Part shown: positions 21,701 through 29,333 of the stretch, piece after piece
Position numbering within the stretch: the first letter of the stretch is position 1
How the letters are laid out: every line of letters starts with the position of its first letter
Source of the DNA: Heligmosomoides polygyrus polygyrus
Lineage: Eukaryota > Nematoda > Chromadorea > Rhabditida > Heligmosomidae
Reading direction: 5' to 3'
DNA length: 64,000 nt
NCBI GenBank assembly: GCA_947396885.1
Contig: OX377201.1
Span: forward strand, 30,543,923 to 30,607,922
Notes under the pieces: generated by a model
Told to the model about the DNA's origin: nothing
Database searches by the model: none
Seen by the model: the letters and a program-made list of their open reading frames with translations, nothing else
Made by a program: the position numbers and the translations under genes

Positions 21701-23649
21701 AAAATCTTTAAGGCGTTAGTCACTAGGAATATATCTGTTCTCCTTAGGGTGTACAAGACTTATGTACGTCCTCTCGTTGAATCAAGGGTGTCCGTTTTTG
21801 CTCCCTACAAGAAAAAGGACATCTATACTATAGAGAAAGTGCGGAACGACTTCACCTGGAAGCTTCTTAGAATAGGAAGTTTCGTATATTCATGTGTACC
21901 GAAGGCATCAATCAGAAATAAATATCTCGGACTACCATCCCTAGAATCTCGCCGCAGGGTTTTTCACATGTATTGTACACAAGCTGTTATACTTTACCAC
22001 CTATTTTGGGCCTCGTAGATTCTTTAACACGTTGACGACAATGTCGCGCGACGGCGCGCGACAGTATTATTTCGATCAGAGTGACATCACCTTCGTCCAG
22101 ACTTTGCCAAGGGAGGCCATTTAACATGCTGGACACAGTGGCGATGTCCATTTCGTAAATTACGACCGTTTCCCACCCATATCGGTAACTAGTGTCGTCA
22201 GCATCATTGTCCATACTCCCTGAATGGGGTTATTTGAGGTGCTGGTCGCTATTCTGACATCCGCTTCTCGAATTTCGTCGGATTACGATAAGTTAAGAGT
22301 GGTATGACTACGTGGAAATATATCAGAGGCAACCTATTATGGCATCGACGAGCTATCCTAAAAGATCTGGGAGGTCAGAATCAGATTGATCGGAGTCACA
22401 TACCACAGCAAGAGCCATGTAGTCGCATTTCATGCTATCGAGTGCTTCAAGATCGCTGTCGAGCAACAAGTCGTCAAAACTTTCTTTTAGTTCGTCGACG
22501 TTGTCATCCAGAATGCTCATGCTCATGATGACGATTTCTGATGGCAATTCTAGAATTTTTCAGTCTAAGTTCCGCATCAAAAACAATTATTTTCCAATTA
22601 GACCGTCAAAATGGAGAAAGGAGGAAAGTTCATTGCGGAAAATAAAAGATCTAAGAAATATTGCAAAAACAAAACCAAAATTTCGAGAACGGGTACAGAT
22701 TCGTGTTGTGCATTTTGAAAATTCAATTCATGCAAAGCTAAGGTGACGAAATATCGTGTCACACGCGCGCAATACGCGTGGTCCTGCGAGCAGGACGCGC
22801 GAATTGCGAAGTCTTCATCTTAACACGTTGACCACCATGATGGCGATCGTCAACGTGTTAAAATGAAGACTTCGCATTTAAGAGGTGGGTCCGCTAAGCT
22901 ACAGCTACCTCGGCCAAGAACCAACTTACGAGCAATGTCTTTCACGTGTAGGGCAGGTAGTTTATACCTGAACTTTTCTAAGCACCTTCAGTTTTCCCTA
23001 ACACCGAGACAATTCAGAAGCCGAGCTGAAAGTTTGTTGCTCAGACCTGAAATTGGATGAATAGTATGATTGTTTGTAAGTGCGGTCTCACTGTTTGTAT
23101 GTTTTTGTCCCTGTGCTCCTTTTTTCATGATTGTTTCTGTGTTCGTTTTCTAACGTATTGCCTTATGCAATCGTAATAAAACAATAACAACAAAAAACAA
23201 CAATAACAGTAATCTAATGCTGGTAGATTTCTTTAGCAGAAATGATCTAAATGTAATAAATTCAATGTTTCAACTTTAGTTTAGCTGGGTAACCTTAAAT
23301 GAAGTTATTGTCATTCGAGTTTAGAAGTGGGAAACTGCAAAAAGTTTTCGTTCTTACCTAATAATGCTTGTCCGACTACACTTAACTGACTAATGGTAAG
23401 AATGAATAGTTAGAAACTTGAACTATATGTCTACTTAAGATCTTCTGATTGTGAGGTAGTTCGGTTCCAGGCAAGTGAATTTTTCAGGAGTCGGCGACGA
23501 ACGGCCACAGAGAGAGCGTGGTCGAATTCGAGCCTTCCATTCATCCTCCGGATCATGAAGCGGACGTGGGAATGACTGATGCTGAAGAAAAGCTGAATCA
23601 GGCGTTCATTCTGCTGGCTGAGGAGCCTGATCCTCGTCTAGAATCTTGA
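3782..23649 (+). CDS. PDZD8: PDZD8-like ER contact-site protein, C-terminal 15 exons (5' partial)
   Basis: Exons: 3782-3887, 3940-4075, 9054-9221, 10710-10847, 12307-12522, 13257-13366, 13432-13560, 13614-13741, 13799-13962, 14337-14427, 14481-14686, 14748-14921, 15459-15617, 16692-16775, 23488-23649. All junctions keep phase, giving 722 residues to a TGA at 23647. The order of a C2-like domain, a C1 zinc finger, and a C-terminal segment reading FIRSLYYEPGNAYNEQTIS then IDRIQLAIRETKDG matches PDZD8 family proteins. These are ER-anchored SMP-domain proteins implicated in lipid transfer at organelle contacts. The SMP and PDZ parts must be encoded left of the window. Some junctions are less certain: the end of exon 2 (4075 or 4127) and the 13366/13432 intron. 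Introns range from 52 bp to 6.7 kb, and the large ones hold transposons. Last residues are acidic (LAEEPDPRLES). Confidence 0.88.
4395..4545 (-). repeat. tRNA-derived SINE (family C), copy 1
   Basis: On the minus strand the segment begins with a tRNA-like head: GCGCCGG pairing with CTGGCGC, an A-box-like GGTGGTGTAATGGCG and a B box GGGTTCGAGTCCCGC. It is followed by a shared non-tRNA tail (complement of the ...GATGTCTTG...GATCAAAAC... stretch) also seen at 5010 and 50073. The anticodon arm does not fold properly, so this is not a functional tRNA gene. In my reading the head is closest to tRNA-Asp or tRNA-Gly. Confidence 0.7.
5010..5145 (-). repeat. tRNA-derived SINE (family C), copy 2
   Basis: A second, more diverged minus-strand copy of the family at 4395. 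The head runs from CAGCGTCGGTAGTGTAATGG to CCGGTTCGAGGTCGG. The tail shares GATGTCTCGTTGCTGTCAAAAC with the other copies, allowing for substitutions. It lies about 450 bases from copy 1 in the same orientation, within the second visible intron of the PDZD8-like gene. Confidence 0.65.
5345..5755 (-). mobile_element. CR1/Jockey-like LINE, 3' end fragment
   Basis: Minus-strand translation gives the C-terminal part of a non-LTR reverse transcriptase ORF: FNYDSIPRSSLRNEQLGL, then KWRRMRNDLIPIYKIIHG, then HFFTCRGAIEFAKLIKR with one frame change or stop near 5475, ending NDYLPE and a stop near 5355. It is the post-RT tail (thumb and C-terminal region) only. The same segment occurs in other fragments at 21480, 40557 and 59402. 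Confidence 0.75.
6250..6640 (+). mobile_element. RTE-type LINE fragment
   Basis: Plus-strand reading gives the RTE reverse-transcriptase C-terminal block, degenerate: AGYVV-FADTAV (usually AGHVMRF-D-RW), RNWLESAGCQENAKAL (the position of TDWIPRDVKRTPGRPP), and MNNRYDTLHILRAGSI. It has stops and frameshifts, and no downstream 3' end was identified. Confidence 0.65.
6641..8162. other. Intron sequence without recognised content
   Basis: This part of the 5-kb intron holds only short open frames on both strands, none of which I can assign. From about 7680 onward it becomes AT-rich. No tRNA, splice-consistent exon or transposase motif was seen. Confidence 0.4.
8163..8446. repeat. Foldback MITE, ~280 bp
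   Basis: The two halves are reverse complements for most of their length. The left arm reads TTTAGTGTAGTAAAAGAGGA, and the right arm carries the complement near 8390-8410. The outer ends AAAGCTTTTTATAAAATACAG and CTGTACTTTATTATAAACTTT also pair. The centre near 8290-8320 is unpaired. There is no coding potential. Target duplications are not obvious. Confidence 0.75.
9280..10208 (-). mobile_element. mariner-derived foldback element with ~180-bp inverted repeats
   Basis: The element is flanked by TA at 9278-9279 and 10209-10210. Its ends, TTAGGTCGTTACC and the complement of TTCGGTCGTTACC, continue into inverted repeats of about 180 bp (9280-9463 and 10022-10208). The minus strand holds mariner transposase from the first catalytic motif onward (CDKKWIVYDN near 9950, ILLRDNGG near 9650); the helix-turn-helix half is missing. 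Both inverted repeats encode the transposase C-terminus pointing outwards: SRSPEFYATKI...RWQRCVDCHGSYF on the left and SRSPEFYATGI...CWQRCVDCNGFYF on the right, each with a stop. It lies in an intron of the PDZD8-like gene. Confidence 0.88.
11195..11740 (-). mobile_element. mariner relic, 3' half
   Basis: Minus-strand translation gives a mariner catalytic core from KVFLCYFWGSNGMLHYELLP through THLQKLAELIREKQPK, LLPTNAWPHVAKETHRKIEE and HPQYSSDILPQMT. The second catalytic Asp position is Thr (LLPTNAWPH) and the third motif is degraded. The 3' end reaches an AT-rich stretch and a terminal-repeat-like GATCGAAAAGTCTTGATAGG near 11197. The 5' half is missing or unrecognisable. Confidence 0.75.
12307..13560 (+). 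other. PDZD8: Exons encoding the C2-like domain of the PDZD8-like protein
   Basis: Three exons (12307-12522, 13257-13366, 13432-13560). The first gives a strand-like RYLNITVHAKEL after a Ser-rich linker and ends in PKPILLGY. The second gives SLYIPQILDDCQLTLSNC and HREVYPLKPP. The third gives HDPRLCYGDVTLGFRFFP, the usual last beta strands of such a C2 fold. The intron between the first two holds a TTAA-flanked MITE. The short intron after the second exon uses a weak donor (GTCGTG), chosen because it keeps phase with the TTTAG acceptor at 13431. A phase-0 alternative exists at 13350. Confidence 0.75.
12901..13173. repeat. TTAA-flanked MITE, 273 bp
   Basis: The ends CACGTTGACGACCACG (left) and the complement of CAAGCTGACGATCACG (right) form an imperfect inverted repeat, with TTAA immediately outside each end (12897-12900 and 13174-13177). 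TTAA target duplication is the hallmark of piggyBac-type elements, so a non-autonomous piggyBac relative is inferred. A longer element with the same ends lies at 22028-22857. It sits between the two C2-domain exons. Confidence 0.65.
13614..13962 (+). other. PDZD8: Exons encoding the C1 zinc finger
   Basis: Joining 13614-13741 to 13799-13962 (57-bp intron, donor GTGGCA, acceptor CTTCAG) gives H-x12-C-x2-C-x11-C-x2-C-x4-H-x2-C-x9-C, starting HDWKPWSSKS and continuing CAMCRGKIWLKSASRCQRC. All eight usual zinc ligands of a C1 domain are present. Reading straight through instead meets a TAA at 13780, and a 36-bp intron (13749-13784) would lose the first-His spacing, so the chosen junction is favoured. 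The central loop is shorter than the usual 13-14 residues and the last spacer is longer than 7. Confidence 0.8.
14748..15617 (+). other. PDZD8: Exons encoding the C-terminal helical (putative Rab-binding) region
   Basis: Exons 14748-14921 and 15459-15617 encode a charged, heptad-like helical region with LYYEPGNAYNEQTIS, KVLGREIFAGLKGEERKAK and IDRIQLAIRE, then LDERLQALAVLMLHYCSALQ. In mammalian PDZD8 the C-terminal coiled-coil region binds Rab7. By position this is the equivalent region; binding here is inference. It is the most recognisable part of the protein in this window. Confidence 0.75.
16050..16194. repeat. MITE with CCGGATTCATCAA ends, copy 1
   Basis: The left end is CCGGATTCATCAA and the right end is TTGATGAATAGG, so the termini are inverted. 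The interior contains AACGACTAACCCACGGGT and a pyrimidine-rich stretch of CCCTTACC-type repeats. Two other elements with the same ends lie at 17125 and 18263. Confidence 0.6.
16440..16620. repeat. ATTCGAA-rich low-complexity repeat
   Basis: Dense runs of ATTCGAA/TTCGAAT words on both strands with A-tracts between them. A second, longer block of the same composition lies at 51445-51860. No coding or known element structure. Confidence 0.6.
17125..17179. repeat. MITE with GGCCGGATTCATCA ends, copy 2 (minimal palindrome)
   Basis: A 55-bp near-palindrome: GGCCGGATTCATCAGCGAC pairs with the complement at TTGTTGATGAATCCGGC. It looks like the element at 16050 with nearly all of the interior lost. 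Confidence 0.65.
18263..18399. repeat. MITE with GGGGCC ends, copy 3
   Basis: The left arm GTTCAACCGCTTACCGCCC pairs with GGGCGGTAAGCGGTTGAT in the right arm. The outermost GGGGCCGTATTGTTCAAC resembles the complement of GTTGATGAATCTGGCCCC. The interior also has inner inverted repeats (ACCGTCAACTC, GGTGGAAATACCG, CGGTATTTTCACCG). Confidence 0.75.
19745..20100 (+). repeat. Interspersed repeat, copy 1 of 2
   Basis: About 350 bases align in the same orientation, with many substitutions, to 36845-37190. Shared words include GGCAAAATGCATATT/GCAAAATGCACATT, AAAAGGACG, GAAAGACTAGCT and GGGGCTGCGACGTGAGCTGC (GGTGCCGCAACACGACCTGC in the other copy). No coding potential was found and the ends are unclear. 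Confidence 0.6.
20108..21368 (+). mobile_element. mariner transposon, 1261 bp, complete ends
   Basis: Terminal inverted repeats of about 22-26 bp (TTAGGTTGGAAAAAAAGTCT and its complement) lie between TA at 20106-20107 and 21369-21370. The transposase reads rightwards: HGILHEFIKESTARRAADQI and ACYEWFGKFLKGDY, a frame change near 20455, LAEKLEVSHRIVGIHLKNLG, VTGEESWVLCANF near 20737, ILHDDAKPRVARLT near 21000, and PHPPYSPDLAPTDYHLFRAL near 21080. The second and third catalytic aspartates are intact with 34 residues between them, but the first is Glu (TGEE). With two or more frameshifts it is dead. It lies in the last intron of the PDZD8-like gene. Confidence 0.9.
21480..22018 (+). mobile_element. 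CR1/Jockey-like LINE fragment
   Basis: Plus-strand translation shows SGVPQG near 21498, DADDVKIYKT (the YADD active-site motif, Y to D) near 21593, then after an apparent deletion the tail RNISVLLRVYKTYVRPLVES, KDIYTIEKVRNDFTWKLL and IRNKYLGLPSLESRRR. Internally deleted and with stops. Same strand as the host gene, within its last intron. Confidence 0.75.
22028..22857. mobile_element. TTAA-flanked element, possible piggyBac derivative
   Basis: The left end CACGTTGACGACAA follows TTAA at 22024-22027. The right end GATCGTCAACGTG precedes TTAA at 22858-22861. The right end is complicated by a second inward TTAACACGTTGACCACC at 22820, forming a 42-bp palindrome inside a larger one (GCGAAGTCTTCAT and its complement). 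On the minus strand 22547-22353 is an acidic open frame (SILDDNVDELKESFDDLLLD, then VCDSDQSDSDLPDLL) that resembles the acidic N-terminus of piggyBac-type transposases, but this resemblance alone is weak. The ends match the MITE at 12901. Confidence 0.5.
22215..22300 (+). repeat. Single monomer of the TTATTTGGG/GACATCCG repeat
   Basis: GGGGTTATTTGAGGTGCTGG followed by CTGACATCCGCTTCTCGAAT and CGGATTACGATAAG matches one unit of the tandem arrays at 55185-55850 and 57752-58938. It lies within the TTAA-flanked element. Confidence 0.6.
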
Positions 23650-24560
23650 GAAGCAGCAAGTTCTGTGAAATATCTGTAAAGAAGGGTCGATTTCCCTTTC
23701 GGTTACATAATTTACAACGTACGACTTCGCTCCCCGCACTCATGTACTTAATGCGGGAAGGATCTCCATCTGTGATATTCTGTTAGCTCTATTTATTCTA
23801 ATCGAACGCGCCGGCGCTTTGCTGTAGGTCTCAACGCACTTGCCCTGTCTGATCCGCCCTTTCTTCTGTCTCGATGCTTCGCATGGACTGGAGTGTTATC
23901 TATCGGCCATTTCTCCCCTGCTCGACTGACCTTAAGGGCCCCTTCTTGTCGTTACTTGTCCGATTATCTGATGATTTGCTCCCTTCTAAGACAGGTCCCC
24001 AACGGTCTGAATCCCTCCCCCCCCCCCCCATACAACAGTTCTCTCAATGTTCCAGTTCTCCAGCGCCGTTTCGAATTCCATGGGTTGTATTCGCTTATTT
24101 TGTTCCAGGAGCATGATTAAGCAACAAAAACTAAGAGCTTCTAGGTTATGTCCAGTTTTGTGTGGAAGCCTATTGTACTTGGAGACTGTCTTCTGAATCG
24201 AATCTCCTCTAATCAGCAGAACCTTGCCAAAGTGTCACAGAACGGATCACGGTGTTCAATCTTAAGACTTTGTGGGCGCGGCAGTCGGGTTTGATGCTAC
24301 GCGTTTGCCTGTATGATCGACTTTGTCAAGTAGCCGTCTACGCTCAGTGTCCTTCTCCCCTTCTCCCCTTGTATACTTGAGATGAAATTACCTGAATCCC
24401 CTTGCTAGAGGACACTGGGGCGGAACGTCATGTTTACTGGTTCAGTGACCTGTGTTACGTCAACCCTATTCTATTCGACTTTGTGCAGCCAGCAGAATTG
24501 TGATGTATTCTATGACTTACTCTATTCATACGCTCTAATAAATGCCTATTGATCATCTAC
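23650..24560 (+). promoter_or_regulatory. PDZD8: Probable 3' UTR and polyadenylation signal of the PDZD8-like gene
   Basis: Following the TGA there are about 890 bases without repeats, rich in pyrimidines, with a C-run near 24008-24019. An AATAAA lies at 24537-24542. No nearer canonical signal was seen between the stop and this site. The next repeat (a SINE) starts near 24725, so cleavage near 24560 fits. Confidence 0.5.
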
Positions 24561-24724
24561 TGTGTGTTGCTTTGCGAAAGAGATTCGGGAGCTCTTGTTA
24601 CTTCGTTGTTGATGAAGGGATTGCTCTTTTGGTGATAAGGGATAAAGGAGAAAGGCTGGTGCTACTCAATCCCTTTTGGGATGAGCCACGCACTATACTT
24701 CTATGGAATGTCGTAGGGGCTATT

Positions 24725-24935
24725 TGAATGCGTATTTGGTGACACAATTACTTGCGATGTCCAGCCGACGGACAACAAAGAACTTCCCAAGCAATTTTGC
24801 TACCAACTCAGCAACCCCGTAGGGATGGAATGCTTGGTTGTCTTGGGCGGGAAATCCGAACCACGAACCTGGTATCGGGTGCACGTGACAGCCGGCACCT
24901 CCCCGACCGTGCTACACGCGCCGTACTATCTCTTG
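24725..24935 (-). repeat. tRNA-derived SINE (family A), copy 1
   Basis: Minus-strand copy. The tRNA-like head near 24930-24840 has a B box reading GGTTCGTGGTTCGGATTTCC. The tail ends in the family word CCAAATACGCATTC. It lies just downstream of the PDZD8-like gene. Confidence 0.7.
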
Positions 24936-24998
24936 ATGATACGAGTGTTGAATGTTAATACGCTCATCTTTCTGAAGAGATACATTTCTTTACAATTA

Positions 24999-25913
24999 GA
25001 GAGTGAACCAAAATATGTGGACAAGATTTTTTCGTCATAATTATAAAACAAACAACAATTCGAGAAAACGACGACTAAATTACAACAATACAAACATTAG
25101 GGTACGTCATTTCCATGTGGTTTCATTGAGTGGCCTCCCTTGGAGCGGATGCAGAGGGCCAAACGTTTCGCGAATTTTATGACGATGGACCGCAGGTCGT
25201 GCATGGGAACAGATTCTGTTCACGGATGAGAAGCTGTTCACCGCGGAGCAGGCGCATAATAGCCAAAATGGTAGGATGTGGTCTACGGAGGCTCCAAGCA
25301 CCTCTGCTATCGTCCAAAACCCACAATCTGTCATGGTTGGGGCAGAATCTGCGCCAGCGGCAAGACCCCTGGTTTTCGTGGATAAAGGAGTGAAAATCGA
25401 GGAAGATGCGTACCAGCGAGACATTCTTGAGCCCGTAGTTCTTCCTTGGGACCACCAGCACTTCGGTGATGCCCATTGGACGTTCCAACAGGACTCTGTA
25501 CCCGCAGATCGTGCGAAGAGTACGCAGGCGTGGTGCAAGGCCAATTTCCCCGACTTCATCACGCCTTCGGAATGGCCGCCGTATTCTCCGGATTTGAATC
25601 CGATGGACTACAGTGTGTGGGCATTTTAAAGGCTAGGCTCGGCGTCAAAGGACACCGCAGTCTCGAGTCCCTGAAGGCATCCTTGCGCCAGGAGTGGGAA
25701 CGGTTGTCTCCTGATGACCTGCGGCCCGTCGTCGAAAAATTCGCGAAATGTTTGGCCCTCTGCATCCGCTCCAAGGGAGGCCACTTCGAAACCACTTGAA
25801 GATGATATGCCCTAATGTTTGTACTGTTATAATTTAGTTGACGTTTTCTCGAAATGTTGGTTGTTTTATAATTATGATAAAAAATCTGGTCCACTTTATT
25901 TTGGTTCACCCTG
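24999..25913 (+). mobile_element. maT-type (DD37D) transposon with ~210-bp inverted repeats
   Basis: TA dinucleotides flank ends of the type CAGGGTGAACCAAAATA (right) and GAGAGTGAACCAAAATA (left). The plus strand encodes the catalytic part of a Tc1/mariner-superfamily transposase: ILFTDEKLFTAEQAHNSQNG near 25213, WTFQQDSVPADRAKS near 25480, and WPPYSPDLNPMDYSVW near 25570. There are 37 residues between the second and third Asp, the signature of the maT family known from nematodes. The C-terminus (LRPVVEKFAKCLALCIRSKG) lies in the right inverted repeat. The left repeat encodes the same segment on the opposite strand (KFAKRLALCIRSKGGH). A frameshift follows YSVWAF. The N-terminal DNA-binding half is absent. 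Confidence 0.88.
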
Positions 25914-26065
25914 TAAAACTAAAAATGAGGCATTCTGTGAACACGAGCAATGGCTCTCGTAGGTGCAGATCATTTTCAATAAATATTGCACATAAAAGAC
26001 AACAATGGAATATTAGACGAGAGCTACACTAACCTCTCCTATATTATCACAACTGCGAGGCTCGC

Positions 26066-27006
26066 CTATCGGCGTGCCTCGCACTTGCGCGCTTCGCGCG
26101 ATGTTGCAGTATCACTAAGCTAAGGACAATCACATCGAGCTAGCTGCTCTACTTGTACAGCTTCTTTCCCTACCTAGGAGTAGCATAGGCTCGCAGTACG
26201 TACAGTGTATAGTATGATAGGGCGATCTATTGGTTCCTCAGTACTGGTTCTGCCCTAGTGAAACGGCCACATTATTGATACTGGTCCCCCTCAATGATCC
26301 ACCCTTAGCGGACGACGTCTTCTGCACACCTGATTCCTCAGGCACAATGGGCGACGTCTTCGGCACGTCTACCTGAATCCCCAAACACGTTGAGCGAAGA
26401 CTTTGGCACGTCCTTTGAGTCCCAGGCACGTTATCTGAATTTCCTGACACGTAGAAGACGTCTGGGTATTTTCTGCTATTTTTCGTGCCTCGTAATTTGA
26501 TATATCGATATCGATAGATGGCAATCGAAACTTTAAAAACGAATTTCAGATTCGTGTTGAACGACCTCGAGGGCTAAAGTTCCCAGGCAGGTAGAGAAGA
26601 AGTCTTGGTATTTTCCTCTATTTTCGTTACCCGTAATTTGGCCAATATCTATTTGTGGCGATCATTACTTCAAAAACGAACTTCAGATTCGTGTTCAGCG
26701 ACTTCGACTACCCTCAGGGCTAAAGTTTCGGACTGCCTGGACGACATCCACAAAAAGCTCGACAGCTTGATCAATATCGATTGATGGCCATCAATACTTG
26801 AAAAACAAACCTCAGATTCGTGTTCAGCGACCTCGATTGCCCCAGGGTCACAGTTCTCAGGCGGGGAGAAGACGTCTGGGTATTTTTCGCTATTTTTGTG
26901 TCGTAATTTCCCCTCCCCATTCCCCCCCCCCCCTGCTAGTTTCTGCGGCGGCGCCGATCGATAGGATGACTCATCGCTTAGCGCATTATTATAGAGTATG
27001 ATACTA
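26066..27006 (+). repeat. 0.94-kb interspersed repeat, copy 1
   Basis: Matches 34424-35405 in inverted orientation over nearly its whole length. Inside are short repeats of the type GACGTCTTCGGCACGTC and about three ~130-bp units built around CAGATTCGTGTTCAGCGACC, AGAAGACGTCTGGGTATTTT and ATCGATATCGATAGATGGC. The far end reads TCATCGCTTAGCGCATTATT. There is no transposase, so it is probably a non-autonomous DNA transposon of unknown superfamily. Confidence 0.7.
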
Positions 27007-27454
27007 CTAATGTGCGATATGTACTATGTATGCACGCAAACAGAGCTGACGTCGAACGAGGAAGGCGTTGGCGGTAGTTGAACTGATCGGATGGTTCAGA
27101 GGACGATTTATTGACGAAGACGAATGTAAAGCGTCTCATAATCTCTCTACGGCAATTATGTAGTGCTCCTAGGTACATATGTAAATGCACGACATAAAAT
27201 GCACCACATAAGCGCATCTATGAGAGAATCTACGAACGTATTATGTCTATGAATTAATCATCAATGGCAAATGTGTCTATGAATTAATCAACGTGAAGGT
27301 TGCGGAAATGCCGCACCATAGGCTCGCCACGGCGCTATTAATGTGTTTTGGCATAGTTCGGTTTCTTAACTCGGCCGACGTTAAAAATCATTAGATCGGC
27401 TTCTATTTTATTGGCAGTTTTTTCTTCGGAAACGAGCTGTTTATTGTCCCATTT

Positions 27455-27735
27455 TTGTGGCTCATGGCGCAGTTGGGGGAGACGCCGGCTGTCACGTGCG
27501 CCCCCGTTCAAGGCTCTTGATTTGGGGTTCTCGCCCAGGCCAACCAAGCCTTCCGTCCATCCGGGATCGATGATGGTATTAGATTTGCCTGCGAAGGATA
27601 AACATGTGTATCGGGCGGTCCCGAAGGTCACTGCGTGGACCAAATACACGCTCGAGTTGCGTCCACGATATCCTGTGGGAACAAAATGATTAGCGCATCC
27701 CGCAAAGGGATTGATTGACGTCGACATTTATCCTT
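27455..27735 (+). repeat. tRNA-derived SINE (family A), copy 2
   Basis: Head GGCGCAGTTGGGGGAGACGC (A box), B-box-like TTGATTTGGGGTTCTCGCCC, family core AGGCCAACCAAGCCTTCCGT, GACCAAATACACGCTCGAGT and the tail GGGATTGATTGACG...TTTATCC. One of the better preserved copies. Confidence 0.75.
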
Positions 27736-28394
27736 TATTTTCGATAGCACTCTACTGATCAGGATATCTATTAAACGGATACTTCTTCATCGAGATGTTG
27801 TCCACGATATCCAGTGTTGGAAAAATTCTGAAATGTCTCCATGAACAAATTTAATCCTTATCTATAAGGATAATTTTGATACGCTGATTAGGGCAAACGT
27901 AATAAAAACGAGAAAACAATAACAGAACACAAGTACACCAGTAAAAGAACAAAAACACTAATCGTCGAAATGAACAAGATGGCTGGACACTAATGCACTA
28001 ATTCACTAATCGTAAGGCTTCAAGATGAAGTCCGAGGCTTTACGATTGAAACATCCCAGGCTGTCAGGGGAAGGTGCGTTCTTAGTTTCAGGTACATAGA
28101 GCCAGCTCTGTTTACAGGAAGATTGGACCTAAGTGAGGTCTAGCAGTCCAGAACCCTTGCAAGTTGAATATGTTGGCTGATGGGTACGGTTTACAATAGG
28201 AAAATAGTATACATCGTTTGCTATCAACTACTCTTTGTGATGTTGACTACTGGTCTTAGGGTAAAAGGATACAGAGCGGCGTTAATCCTCTTCGGGACTC
28301 ACCACACGTTCTATCTCTACGCGAGATCGTAAAGGCCGTTTACGTTCGTAATAGGCCTCTACAGCGATTTGCAGTGACCATTCGACGAAAACGT

Positions 28395-28660
28395 CAGTAC
28401 TTTTCGCTTTCCGATCGGATGTCGTGGAGGCGACATGAATGCGTATTTGGACATACAATGACTTGCAGTGGCAGCCGATGAAAAAGTCAGCGCTTTATCC
28501 TTCCCAGACAAGTCTGGTACCAATTTACCGACCTCGGAGAGATGGAAGGCTTGGTTGGCCTGGGCGGGAAATCCGAACCAGGAACCTGGTATCGGCTGCT
28601 CGCGACAGTCGCGCCTCCTCAGACCGTGCTACTCGCGCCCGTAGACGACTTAGCCATGAT
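28395..28660 (-). repeat. tRNA-derived SINE (family A), copy 3
   Basis: Minus-strand copy with B box GGTTCCTGGTTCGGATTTCC, core AGGCCAACCAAGCCTTCCAT, and CCAAATACGCATTCATGTCG. The A-box part (CGGGCGCGAGTAGCACGG) is degraded. Confidence 0.7.
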
Positions 28661-29311
28661 TAACAGGATGGCAAGTGGTATGGTAAATCTTCCCTCCGGA
28701 AACTTTAGTAGAAGGCAGGGATTTCTACAGCAGAACTTATAGCGCGATGACATGTATAGTGGCTAAATTGATCGACCGCTTCGCTCGATCAATGTGGCTA
28801 CAATGTGTGGTGTCGCGTCGCTCGACATCGAAGTATAAACGGGCCCTCATGCAAGACCAACTTTGTCGACACTGGATTATAGAAATTTCAAACTGAAATG
28901 GGTTGTTATTTTTCGTTATTTGCGTGGTTACCACCCAAGTTCCAATAAATAAATTAATTGATTTCCGGTAACTTTCTCTAGTCCAACAATGAGCATTATC
29001 AGATTCATTGCGTTTTGCACTTTTGTTCTAGATTTTTCGCCGTAAACCGTCATGATTGCATTTGTTTAGTTTACTGATTCAAATAACTTTAAAATTCATA
29101 GAAGCTCATGACCATTTCAGATTTTCAAAACCTCAGTCCGATTGGATCTCGCCAGTGTATGACATCAGTGAATGTTAGGCATATACCCCTAGCAAAAAAG
29201 GCGAGTAACTACGGCATAGGCCTGCCCGTCTTTGGATTTCATTTCTCCATTCTTTTGACTTTGCTTTAATTGCCAGCAATGTTGGAGCTCTAGTCCAATG
29301 ATCTGAGTAGA

Positions 29312-29333
29312 TATTTTAGTACATCCGAATACT
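29312..29333 (+). promoter_or_regulatory. SLC35B4: Candidate spliced-leader acceptor and 5' end
   Basis: An ATATTTTAG stretch ends at 29319, 14 bases before the ATG at 29334. Nematode genes are commonly trans-spliced at such sites close to the start codon. The candidate is suggested by position and sequence only. Confidence 0.4.
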
